DNA of 13,942 nucleotides from Candidatus Geothermarchaeota archaeon (lineage in GTDB: Archaea > Thermoproteota > Nitrososphaeria > Geothermarchaeales > JDFR-13). The notes beneath the pieces are model-generated. The model was not told the DNA's origin. It made no database searches and was given only the letters and a program-made list of their open reading frames with translations. Numbering within the stretch: the stretch's first letter is position 1; each line of letters begins with the position of its first letter. The position numbers and the translations under genes were made by a program. Of the stretch, positions 5,401 through 12,807 are shown in pieces. The DNA lies in the NCBI GenBank assembly GCA_015522055.1, contig WAMZ01000012.1, positions 1 through 13,942 on the forward strand. The letters run 5' to 3'.

Positions 5401-8018
5401 TTGGAGGCACCCACCCTACCCATAATCTTATTATATAACGACTGTAATATCTTAACCCTATCCTCCATAAGAACCGCATCCTGCATCCCCCTAAGTAGAA
5501 GGCCGTGGGAGAAGGGAGAAGGCACATCATACTCCGGTAAGACGATCCACCTCCTCCTACCCTCCTCAATATCCCTCAACACCCGCTCTGCACTATTCAC
5601 ATCCATCTTATCCTCAATAATCTCCCTAACAGCCTCAATAATTAGGGGGAAGTCATCCCTATCTCTAAAAGCGGCATATATAGCCTCGGAATTGATCTGC
5701 TGCCTAGACAAACTCGTCTTCTTACCCTTATAATAATTCAGTATCATCAAGGCTCTATTCGCAACATGCCTAAATATCCTCCATATATACTGGCTGTTCT
5801 TAACAGCCTTCGACAATACATCCCTAATATTACTGCTGTTCAGGGAGGAAAGCAACTCATTAATATCAAGATCCACATAGGAAGGGGTTATGAGAGCGAA
5901 GCCATGGTCATCCACCAACACCCTCACAGTATACCCAATCAAATTCCTAGCCACATAAGCATATGCCCTGGCCAATGCATTATTAGCCCTACGCCCGAAA
6001 ACCGTGTGGAAAATAATGTATCTAAGTCCATCCCTATAATCAACATAATTCTCTATTATAAGATTCTCCCTACTATGGAACTCCCTAACACCAAGTTTCA
6101 GTAGGAACTCACCCTGAAGTTTGGTATATCTAATAATATTCTCTGCGGCGAATCTATTACCCCTCATCCTCCTCCTTATAAAACTATATGCCTCCTCCAG
6201 CCTACCACTCGATATATAACTCCATAATAAATTCCTAGTCTCGGCAACGGCCTCACCCAAGTCAAACGACAACGGAAGCATCTCCGATATCCAGCTTGGA
6301 ACCGTAGGCTTAACCCCGGTGACAGGCTCCACATACACCCTATCCCCACTTGAACCTAGGAATCTATATGTCTTACCACCCAATACAAATATATCGCCAT
6401 AGTCTAGATTCTCCACGAAAGCCTCCTCAAGATAGCCTATTCGACGCCTACCATGATACGCCACGATATGGGCCTCATCGGGAATGGTCCCGATATTCTG
6501 GAAGTAGATTGGCCTAAGATACCTACCCCTCCTACCAAAGACACCATCCTCCCTATCATACCAGATCTTACCATATACCCTATACCTCTCAAGGTCATGG
6601 AAGAGGCCCGCCAAATACTCCAATACCTTAATGAATACATTCTTATCCAAATTATGATAGGGGTATGCCCTCCTAACCAATCTAAAGGCCTCATCCACAC
6701 TCCACTTCTTAACAAGGGCCATCCCAACAATGTGTTGAGCCAACACATCTAGGCAGTTCCTAGGAATATATGCCTTATCAAGCCTACCCTCACTAGCCTC
6801 CTTGATCAACACCCCATCCTCAATCAGGTCATCAACATCAAGGCCTATAAAATATCCCCTAGAGACTTTATCCATCGAATGCCCACTCCTACCAACCCTC
6901 TGAAGCCCCCTATTAATACTTTTAGGCGACCCGATCTGCACAACCGCATCTATATGCCCAATATCTATACCCAACTCAAGGGAAGTACTCGTCACTATAC
7001 CTTTCACCAAACCCCTCTTAAGCTTATCCTCAACCTCGAACCTAATCTCCCTAGATAAGCTAGAGTGATGTACACCGAGTTCATCGGCATCAACTATATT
7101 TAGACGCTTCAAGTGATAGGTAACCCTCTCGGCACCACTACGTGTATTAGTGAATATCAACGTCGTCCTATATTTACTCAATATCCTACTAACATAGCGA
7201 TACATAGCCTCAGAAAGCTCCTGTGAAGAGATGTATATCAAGTCTCTTACAGGAGCGATCAACCTCAAATCCATCTTCTTATGGAACCTAGTATCCACTA
7301 TCACACAGTCCCTAGGAGACCCATCATCTCTATAACCCACTAAGAACTGCGCAACGGTCTCTAATGGATTTATAGTTGCTGATAAGCCTATCCTAACGAA
7401 ACTCTTCTCAGTAAGCTCCTCCAACCTCTCCAGCGAAAGCGATAGATGGACACCCCTCTTATTCTCACATAAACTATGTATCTCATCAACGATCACCCAC
7501 CTAACCTTCCTCAGGAGACGCCTAAATTTTGGTGCAGTAATCACCAAAGCCAGGCTCTCAGGAGTCGTTATCAATATATGGGGCGGCTGCCTCAACATCC
7601 TACTACGCTCAGACTGGCTAGTGTCACCAGTCCTAACAGCAACCCTAACGCCAAGCTCCCTACCCAATCTATCCTTAACAAGGCTACCTATCTCAGTAAG
7701 TGGGACAAGTAGATTCTTATAAATATCATTATTTAGAGCCCTCAATGGGCTGATATAAATTGCATAGACATAATCATCCAACAACCCCTCCTTATCCAAC
7801 TTAACCAACTCACTAATTATATATATGAATGCAGTCAAGGTCTTCCCCGAGCCCGTGGGGGCCGATATCAATACATTCTCCCCCCTAGCGATCGGTAGAA
7901 TCCCATATCGCTGAGGGGGAGTAAGGTCTCGGAAACGGCTAAACCACATATAAACATCTTCATCCAGGAGCCCCCTCAGGCCCTCCATATCAATAGCTTC
8001 ATCCGCGTATCTAATCAT
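5397..8018 (-). CDS. lhr: Lhr-type superfamily 2 DNA/RNA helicase
   Basis: Length is 873 residues, the size of the Lhr core (two RecA domains, winged helix, beta-barrel-like region, C-terminal helices). Motif I is SAPTGSGKT at 52-60, motif Ia is YISPLRAL, motif II is DEIH at 178-181 and motif III is SAT at 213-215. Motif IV lies around LIFTNTRSGAER, motif V is TSTSLELGIDIG and motif VI is QRVGRSGHS. Lhr enzymes are ATP-driven 3'-5' translocases that unwind RNA:DNA and branched DNA, probably in repair. The frame extends to a TTG at 8042. A TATA box at 8046-8053 predicts transcription starting near 8023, so I place the start at ATG 8018, nearly leaderless. The downstream phosphoesterase overlaps by four bases. 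Whether it is aLhr1 or aLhr2 would need a tree. Confidence 0.92.
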   Translation of the reverse strand: MIRYADEAIDMEGLRGLLDEDVYMWFSRFRDLTPPQRYGILPIARGENVLISAPTGSGKTLTAFIYIISELVKLDKEGLLDDYVYAIYISPLRALNNDIYKNLLVPLTEIGSLVKDRLGRELGVRVAVRTGDTSQSERSRMLRQPPHILITTPESLALVITAPKFRRLLRKVRWVIVDEIHSLCENKRGVHLSLSLERLEELTEKSFVRIGLSATINPLETVAQFLVGYRDDGSPRDCVIVDTRFHKKMDLRLIAPVRDLIYISSQELSEAMYRYVSRILSKYRTTLIFTNTRSGAERVTYHLKRLNIVDADELGVHHSSLSREIRFEVEDKLKRGLVKGIVTSTSLELGIDIGHIDAVVQIGSPKSINRGLQRVGRSGHSMDKVSRGYFIGLDVDDLIEDGVLIKEASEGRLDKAYIPRNCLDVLAQHIVGMALVKKWSVDEAFRLVRRAYPYHNLDKNVFIKVLEYLAGLFHDLERYRVYGKIWYDREDGVFGRRGRYLRPIYFQNIGTIPDEAHIVAYHGRRRIGYLEEAFVENLDYGDIFVLGGKTYRFLGSSGDRVYVEPVTGVKPTVPSWISEMLPLSFDLGEAVAETRNLLWSYISSGRLEEAYSFIRRRMRGNRFAAENIIRYTKLQGEFLLKLGVREFHSRENLIIENYVDYRDGLRYIIFHTVFGRRANNALARAYAYVARNLIGYTVRVLVDDHGFALITPSYVDLDINELLSSLNSSNIRDVLSKAVKNSQYIWRIFRHVANRALMILNYYKGKKTSLSRQQINSEAIYAAFRDRDDFPLIIEAVREIIEDKMDVNSAERVLRDIEEGRRRWIVLPEYDVPSPFSHGLLLRGMQDAVLMEDRVKILQSLYNKIMGRVGASK

Positions 8019-8045
8019 AGCCCCTATTGATTTAGAACCCAAGAA

Positions 8046-8053
8046 TATATAAA
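8046..8053 (-). promoter_or_regulatory. TATA box of lhr; decides its start codon
   Basis: The minus strand reads TTTATATA, the same core as before HMG-CoA synthase. Its position puts transcription start near 8023, downstream of the TTG at 8042, so translation should begin at ATG 8018 with a leader of about five bases or none. It lies in the 45-base gap after the small membrane protein gene. Confidence 0.6.
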
Positions 8054-8063
8054 ACTTATGCCA

Positions 8064-8390
8064 TCACATAATGTAGTAAACTATAACCATTATGCCGATA
8101 ACGACTAGGGATATACCCAGCAAGATCACATAATCCACCAATCCCCCAGAGGCGATGGATAAGCCGATGAATAGGGCTATTATACTACCAGTGGTAAATA
8201 CTAGGTAGGTCTTATCACCAGTAGAATTGAATCCATATACACTGGCAATTAAGCCATAGAGCCCAATTCCACTCAAATAAAAGCCGAATATATTATATTC
8301 CCCTAAATAGCCCACTATAATCGATATACCCAGCCATAGTATCGCGAATCCCCAGGAAACCTGGTAGAGCCGTTCACCAATATCGGCCAT
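8064..8390 (-). CDS. Small four-helix membrane protein, unknown function
   Basis: Length is 108 residues, almost entirely hydrophobic. Four membrane segments are predictable at about 12-29, 34-53, 61-81 and 86-107, joined by short loops (GEYN, GFNSTGDKTY, SGGLVD), with the N-terminus MADIGERLYQ outside the membrane core. I see no conserved charged residue inside a helix that would suggest a transporter or enzyme, and no recognised family. ATG 8390 follows a TTTTAA-type TATA element at 8416-8421, consistent with a leaderless transcript. It is on the same strand as lhr, 45 bases upstream, but lhr has its own TATA box, so the genes may be expressed separately. Hypothetical but convincing as a gene because of its uninterrupted membrane pattern and tight fit between neighbours. 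Confidence 0.7.
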   Translation of the reverse strand: MADIGERLYQVSWGFAILWLGISIIVGYLGEYNIFGFYLSGIGLYGLIASVYGFNSTGDKTYLVFTTGSIIALFIGLSIASGGLVDYVILLGISLVVIGIMVIVYYIM

Positions 8391-8415
8391 ATAAATCTAA
8401 ATTAACCCCCCATCC

Positions 8416-8421
8416 TTAAAA
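8416..8421 (-). promoter_or_regulatory. Probable TATA element of the four-helix membrane protein
   Basis: The minus strand reads TTTTAA within CTTTTAAGG. The centre is about 26 bases before a predicted start near 8392, two bases from the ATG at 8390, so the message would be leaderless. The match to consensus is modest. The 119-base divergent gap 8391-8509 also holds the promoter of the plus-strand gene at 8510. Confidence 0.4.
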
Positions 8422-8509
8422 GTCTCCGAGACATCCATATACACAAGTTACACTATCTTAATCACTCGATAAATACACATAAAATCATAGTTGAAAGAGG
8501 GACGGTGCA

Positions 8510-8824
8510 TTGGCCAGAACAATATTGAAGAAATTGGGCACAACATGGAGTAATACCCCGGGCCACAGTACCCTAGACGATTTATTCCACGAGATATATA
8601 TGGAGCTTGAGGGTAGGGATAGGCTTTCACAGAGATTGATAAAAATAGGTGCATTGATATTCGTACTACCCATACTGGGAATATCGGAGTTGATAGGAGT
8701 TGCTATAATGGCACTAGGCGGCATAATAGGCATATTCAGGAGGAGATACCCCATAAGTAGAGTAGGCATAGATCTGAGCTCACAAATAAAGGAGTTATAT
8801 GAATTTAGGAAAGAGCTGGGGTAA
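8510..8824 (+). CDS. Small membrane protein with amphipathic ends, unknown function
   Basis: Length is 104 residues. A soluble N-terminal part of about 40 residues (DDLFHEIYMELEGRDRLSQR) precedes a hydrophobic hairpin-like stretch at 43-76, broken by SE at 59-60. That is either two short membrane helices or one helix plus a re-entrant segment. A basic RRRYPISR and a charged helical C-terminal tail (SSQIKELYEFRKELG) follow. No family is recognised. The start is TTG 8510, preceded by a weak AGAGGG at 8496-8501 and TATA-like sequence (GATAAATAC) near 8470; no in-frame ATG fits better. It runs divergently from the four-helix protein and lies 73 bases before ABCE1 on the same strand. The start codon is the least certain part. 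Confidence 0.65.
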   Translation: MARTILKKLGTTWSNTPGHSTLDDLFHEIYMELEGRDRLSQRLIKIGALIFVLPILGISELIGVAIMALGGIIGIFRRRYPISRVGIDLSSQIKELYEFRKELG

Positions 8825-8856
8825 ATGCGTCTATAGCAACTAATCTATTCCCCTCC

Positions 8857-8864
8857 TTAAATAT
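8857..8864 (+). promoter_or_regulatory. Probable TATA box of the ABCE1 gene
   Basis: TTAAATAT within CCTTAAATATAG predicts a transcription start near 8887, about 11 bases before the TTG at 8898 and right at the G-rich ribosome-binding tract (8887-8891). A second TATA-like stretch (TTATATGG, 8869-8876) would give a leaderless message instead. Which one is used cannot be told from sequence. Confidence 0.4.
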
Positions 8865-8897
8865 AGGGTTATATGGATTATTAAAAGGGGGTCTACA

Positions 8898-10685
8898 TTG
8901 CCCGAAGAAACACCCCTAAGAGTCGCAGTAATAGATAGAGAGCTATGTAACCCAGATAGATGTACACATGAATGCCAGAGGTTCTGCCCACCCGTGAGGA
9001 TGGGCATCCCATGTGTAGAATTCATAGATGGTGAACCCATAATCAGAGAAGAACTCTGCATAGGATGTGGCATATGTGTTAAGAAATGCCCCTTTGAAGC
9101 AATAACAATAGTAAACCTCCCAAAGGCCTTGGAGACAAACTTGATTCATCAATACGGCATGAACCAATTCAGACTATTTAGATTACCAGCCCCAATCAAA
9201 GACAATGTATTGGGGATAGTCGGAAGAAACGGCACAGGGAAATCCACCGCACTAAGGATATTATCAGGCAACCTGATACCCAACCTAGGGGACTATAGCA
9301 AGGAGGGAGACCCAGATAAAGTACTAGATTTTTACAGGGGAGAGCAGCTATACTACTACTTCAGGGACCTATATAGTGGAAAGCTACGAATAGCATACAA
9401 ACCCCAAGAAGTATATCTACTGCCTAAGGCCGTGAAGGGAAGGGTAAAGGATCTATTGGATAAGGCATATGAATCGGGGGACATTGACTACGTAGTAGAT
9501 ACATTGAATCTCAGAAAGACATTATCGAGAGACATAAAGGAATTATCAGGGGGTGAATTACAGAGACTAGCTATAGCCGCCACGACACTAAAAAATGCAG
9601 ATGTATACCTATTTGACGAGCCTAGCAGCTACAACGATATATTTGAACGGATGACCGTCGCCAAATTCATAAACCAACTATCGAGAGGAAAGTATGTAGT
9701 GGTTGTCGACCACGACCTAGCATTCCTAGACTACCTAAGTGACTATGTAACAGTTGTATATGGAGAACCCGGGGCCTATGGAATATTCACAAGGATAGAA
9801 AGTGTAAGAACAGGGATAAATATATTTCTAGATGGATATATACCGGCCGACAACATTAGATTTAGGGAGAAACCCATAGTATTCACATCAATAGCTCAGA
9901 AACATAAGCCCGAAACCTACCCCGCGTTAAAATACACGAACCTAAGGATAAAGTTAGGCGACTTCGAGCTAAGGGTAAGAGATGGGGAGATCATGCAGGG
10001 AGAGGTACTCGGTATACTAGGGCCGAACGCCATAGGGAAAACAACCTTCATACGTATATTAGTTGGGGAGCTCACACCCGATGAGGGAGAAATACTCATT
10101 GCTCCCGAGAGGATGGCATACAAACCACAATACATATCGAACGAATATGACGGTACCGTCGAGGACTTCCTAAAGGAGAATGTGGGGGAGGAGGCTACAA
10201 GCAGGTGGGCCGTCAATTCCCTCCTAAAGCCATTAAACATATATAATCTACTTGAACGTGAGGTCAAGAACCTTTCAGGCGGAGAGCTCCAGAAGGTCTA
10301 TATAGCTGCTACACTACTAAAGGATGCAGACATATACCTATTGGATGAGCCATCAGCCTTCATAGACGTCGAGGACAGGCTGGAGGTGGCATCAGCCATC
10401 AATAGATTCATAAAACTAAATAAGAAGCCTGCAGCCGTCATAGACCATGACCTAATCCTAATAGACGCCGTCTCAGATAGACTGATGGTGTTTGAAGGGG
10501 AACCCGGGAGGCTAGGGATAGGTGGAACACCAACCAATAAGCGTGAGGGGATGAACAAGTTCCTAAGCCTAGTAAATATAACACTCAGGAGAGACAAGCA
10601 TAGCGGTAGACCGAGGATAAACAAGCCGGGCAGCAGACTCGATAGGGAGCAACGGGAAAGGGGAGAATATTACTATGTAACGTAG
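8898..10685 (+). CDS. abce1: ABCE1/Rli1 ribosome-recycling ATPase
   Basis: Length is 595 residues, standard for archaeal ABCE1, which splits ribosomes into subunits after termination together with release factor aRF1/aPelota. Eight cysteines for two 4Fe-4S clusters are at 17, 22, 26, 30, 54, 57, 60 and 64. The first nucleotide-binding domain has Walker A GRNGTGKST at 109-117, signature LSGGE at 216-220, catalytic Glu241 and switch His272. The second has GPNAIGKTT near 375-383, LSGGE at 459-463, Glu484 and His517. The conserved tail GRPRINKPGSRLDREQRERG is intact. The start is TTG 8898, five bases after a GGGGGT tract, the only start that keeps the iron-sulfur domain at its normal position. 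It appears to be transcribed alone; the next gene is 111 bases away. Confidence 0.97.
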   Translation: MPEETPLRVAVIDRELCNPDRCTHECQRFCPPVRMGIPCVEFIDGEPIIREELCIGCGICVKKCPFEAITIVNLPKALETNLIHQYGMNQFRLFRLPAPIKDNVLGIVGRNGTGKSTALRILSGNLIPNLGDYSKEGDPDKVLDFYRGEQLYYYFRDLYSGKLRIAYKPQEVYLLPKAVKGRVKDLLDKAYESGDIDYVVDTLNLRKTLSRDIKELSGGELQRLAIAATTLKNADVYLFDEPSSYNDIFERMTVAKFINQLSRGKYVVVVDHDLAFLDYLSDYVTVVYGEPGAYGIFTRIESVRTGINIFLDGYIPADNIRFREKPIVFTSIAQKHKPETYPALKYTNLRIKLGDFELRVRDGEIMQGEVLGILGPNAIGKTTFIRILVGELTPDEGEILIAPERMAYKPQYISNEYDGTVEDFLKENVGEEATSRWAVNSLLKPLNIYNLLEREVKNLSGGELQKVYIAATLLKDADIYLLDEPSAFIDVEDRLEVASAINRFIKLNKKPAAVIDHDLILIDAVSDRLMVFEGEPGRLGIGGTPTNKREGMNKFLSLVNITLRRDKHSGRPRINKPGSRLDREQRERGEYYYVT

Positions 10686-10712
10686 ATACATACGAATCAG
10701 TTATATCCAGCC

Positions 10713-10741
10713 AACCACCTAAATATATTAATTGTGTGGTT
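10713..10741. promoter_or_regulatory. Imperfect 29-base palindrome before the nicotinate phosphoribosyltransferase gene
   Basis: AACCAC (10713-10718) and GTGGTT (10736-10741) are exact inverted arms. Across the whole 29 bases 10 of 14 pairs match, and the centre holds TATA-like TAAATATATTAA. It sits in the 111-base gap after ABCE1, about 56-84 bases before the ATG at 10797. It could be an operator overlapping a promoter (with a leader of about 45 bases) or the 3' end structure of the ABCE1 message. A second TATA-like element (GATATACTC, near 10765-10773) lies closer to the gene. Speculative. Confidence 0.35.
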
Positions 10742-10796
10742 ATCATCCAACCGCATATTAACATGATATACTCTATCTAAATATGGGTGTAGAGCG

Positions 10797-12020
10797 ATGA
10801 AGATACTTAGAGACCGTGAGTTCCTAATATCACGTGAGGATGAGATAAAGCGTGGGGAGACAACCGACATATACTTCCTAAGAACCGAGAAAATATTGAA
10901 GGAGACTGGGAAGATAGATACAAATGTCAAAATGGAGATATCAAGTGGTTCACTCCCCCATGGATTCCAGTGGGCCGTCCTAGCGGGGGCTCCAGAGGTA
11001 ATAAACCTATTTAAAGGCATGGACATGGACCTATATCTACTCAGGGAGGGAACAATATTCAAACCTAAAGACGACGAGGGATACAGGAGCCCAATAGGCT
11101 ACCTAGTAGGGAGATACGGCGTCTTCGGGAAATACGAGACACCCCTACTAGGCCTATTATGCCAAGCGAGTGGGATAGCCACCTACAGCGCACACGTAAG
11201 GCTAGTGGCATGGGGGAAAGTCCTACTATCATTCGGGGCAAGAAGGATGCATCCAGCAATAACGCCGCTAATAGACTATGCAGCCTACATAGCAGGCTTC
11301 GACGGGGTCTCCGCAGTCCTAAGCGCCGATATCCTTGGACTTGAGCCCCAGGGAACCATGCCACACGCATTAATACTGATCCTCGGGGACCAGGTTGAGG
11401 CTTGGAAGGCATTCGATAAATATGTTGAAAAGAATGTCAGGAGGATAGCTCTAATAGACACCCTATATGACGAGAAGGTCGAGGCCATAATGGCAGCAGA
11501 AGCCTTAAAAGACCATTTATTCGGAGTAAGGATAGATACACCTAAGAGTAGGAGGGGCGACATAAAAGAGATTATACGGGAGATACGCTGGGAGCTCGAC
11601 ATAAGGGGATACAAGAATGTCAAGATAATCGTCTCAGGCGGAGTAAGCCTCGACAATATAGCCGATATGATAGAGGCAGGTGCGGACGGATTTGGAGTCG
11701 GCACATCGGTATCCAATGCACCCACCATAGACTATGCACTTGATATAGTTGAGATAGAGGGAAGGCCCATCGCCAAGAGGGGGAAACTGTCCGGGATGAA
11801 ACAACTCTATAGATGCAGAGAATGCTATAGATACCAAGTAACACCATATAGCGATAAGGAGAGGAGCTGCCCCAGCTGCGGCGGCACAATGGAGCCCCTT
11901 ATAATCAAGGTACTGGATAAGGGCGAGCCTACTGTAGACTTCAGGGACCCAGATCAAACAAGGAGTTACGTGCTGAGCCAGCTAGAGAAGATTCGTGAGT
12001 TGGGGTGGAAAGATGTCTAG
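10797..12020 (+). CDS. pncB: Nicotinate phosphoribosyltransferase, archaeal zinc-ribbon type
   Basis: Length is 407 residues. The enzyme joins nicotinate to PRPP to make nicotinate mononucleotide in NAD salvage. It matches the archaeal form known from Thermoplasma acidophilum. Visible are ETPLLGLLCQASGI at 114-127, SFGARRMHP at 145-153 with the conserved His152, GTMPHAL at 186-192, LIDT near 219-222 and the phosphate-binding IIVSGG/GFGVGTS segments at 277-304. A C-terminal zinc ribbon has CREC at 340-343 and CPSC at 358-361. ATG 10797 is preceded by GGGTGTAGAG, a moderate ribosome-binding site. The 3' end overlaps the NadE-like gene by eight bases, so the two are translationally coupled. No active-site residue appears missing. 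Confidence 0.94.
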   Translation: MKILRDREFLISREDEIKRGETTDIYFLRTEKILKETGKIDTNVKMEISSGSLPHGFQWAVLAGAPEVINLFKGMDMDLYLLREGTIFKPKDDEGYRSPIGYLVGRYGVFGKYETPLLGLLCQASGIATYSAHVRLVAWGKVLLSFGARRMHPAITPLIDYAAYIAGFDGVSAVLSADILGLEPQGTMPHALILILGDQVEAWKAFDKYVEKNVRRIALIDTLYDEKVEAIMAAEALKDHLFGVRIDTPKSRRGDIKEIIREIRWELDIRGYKNVKIIVSGGVSLDNIADMIEAGADGFGVGTSVSNAPTIDYALDIVEIEGRPIAKRGKLSGMKQLYRCRECYRYQVTPYSDKERSCPSCGGTMEPLIIKVLDKGEPTVDFRDPDQTRSYVLSQLEKIRELGWKDV

Positions 12021-12807
12021 CAGACTACTCAAATCATTAAGGCTATTTAATGTAGACCATACACTCTACTCGATAACCAAGGATATAAGGGACACCATAG
12101 AAGAGAGGGGGAAACAGGGCATACTAATAAACATCAAGAATAAAGCCGAGTCAATACTCCTATCAGCTATAGGAGTAAGGACACTCAGGAACCCAGGAAG
12201 AGTCAATGCAATATACTTCATAAGTGAAAGGCGTTATAAGATGCCGCCGAACCTCGACAAGCTAATGAAATTCCTAAGAATATCATATGAATATATAGAG
12301 ATAGGCTCGCTAGCCAGGGATATAAATAGCTATATAAGGGCATATATACCCACAAAAAAAGACTATGCCAACGAAGTAATAGAGGCACTTATATTGAGGG
12401 AGATCGCGGATACAAGGAACCTACTACTCCTCGGCGATATAACGAGGACAGACTGGCTCCTAGGAATATTCAACCAAATATATATGAAGACTATGGACCT
12501 ACTCCCACTCACAAAGATATATAAGACACAGGTCAGGAGACTCATAAGCAGACTCCACATCCTACAATACACAAAGGGTGCCGACATCGACGAAGACTGG
12601 AACCTATTCAAAAACAACATAAAGATACAGGATGACCTCATAATAGACGCTATACTCGAGGGAATAGTGAGCAGCAAGACCGATGAAGAAATACTAGAAG
12701 ACCTCAAACCAGTGACATCAGGAATAACAATAGATACTATAACCACGATAAGACAGATATTTGAGGATGCCTACTTCAAAAGAAACACACCCATAGCACT
12801 CCTATAA
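12013..12807 (+). CDS. NAD synthetase (NadE)-like protein lacking the ATP-pyrophosphatase loop
   Basis: Length is 264 residues. The fold landmarks of ammonia-dependent NAD synthetase are present in order: GILINIKNKAESILLSAI at 36-53, RVNAIYF at 63-69, LLLGDITRTDWLLGIF at 138-153, LLPLTKIYKTQVRRL at 163-177 and a C-terminal FKRNTP at 255-260. The SGGxDS loop is replaced by IKNKAES (41-47), the GTSNRSE-type segment reads GDITRTD, the TKYGDG segment is NQIYMKTMD, and the P-ADLW-GQTDE region is not recognisable. It therefore should not adenylate nicotinate adenine dinucleotide. ATG 12013 is chosen because GGGGTGG (12002-12008) lies just upstream and it gives an 8-base overlap with pncB; a GTG at 11995 is less likely. 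I infer a ligand-binding or regulatory partner of the phosphoribosyltransferase. Confidence 0.8.
   Translation: MSSRLLKSLRLFNVDHTLYSITKDIRDTIEERGKQGILINIKNKAESILLSAIGVRTLRNPGRVNAIYFISERRYKMPPNLDKLMKFLRISYEYIEIGSLARDINSYIRAYIPTKKDYANEVIEALILREIADTRNLLLLGDITRTDWLLGIFNQIYMKTMDLLPLTKIYKTQVRRLISRLHILQYTKGADIDEDWNLFKNNIKIQDDLIIDAILEGIVSSKTDEEILEDLKPVTSGITIDTITTIRQIFEDAYFKRNTPIALL

Noticed and set aside
6453..6752. Plus-strand open frame of 99 codons inside lhr
   Set aside because: It lies antisense within the helicase, has proline- and isoleucine-rich composition typical of a shadow frame, and has no promoter or ribosome-binding site.
11634..11957. Minus-strand open frame of 107 codons inside pncB, with Cys- and Tyr-rich composition
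   Set aside because: It is antisense to the well-conserved C-terminal half of the phosphoribosyltransferase; its composition mirrors the zinc ribbon codons.
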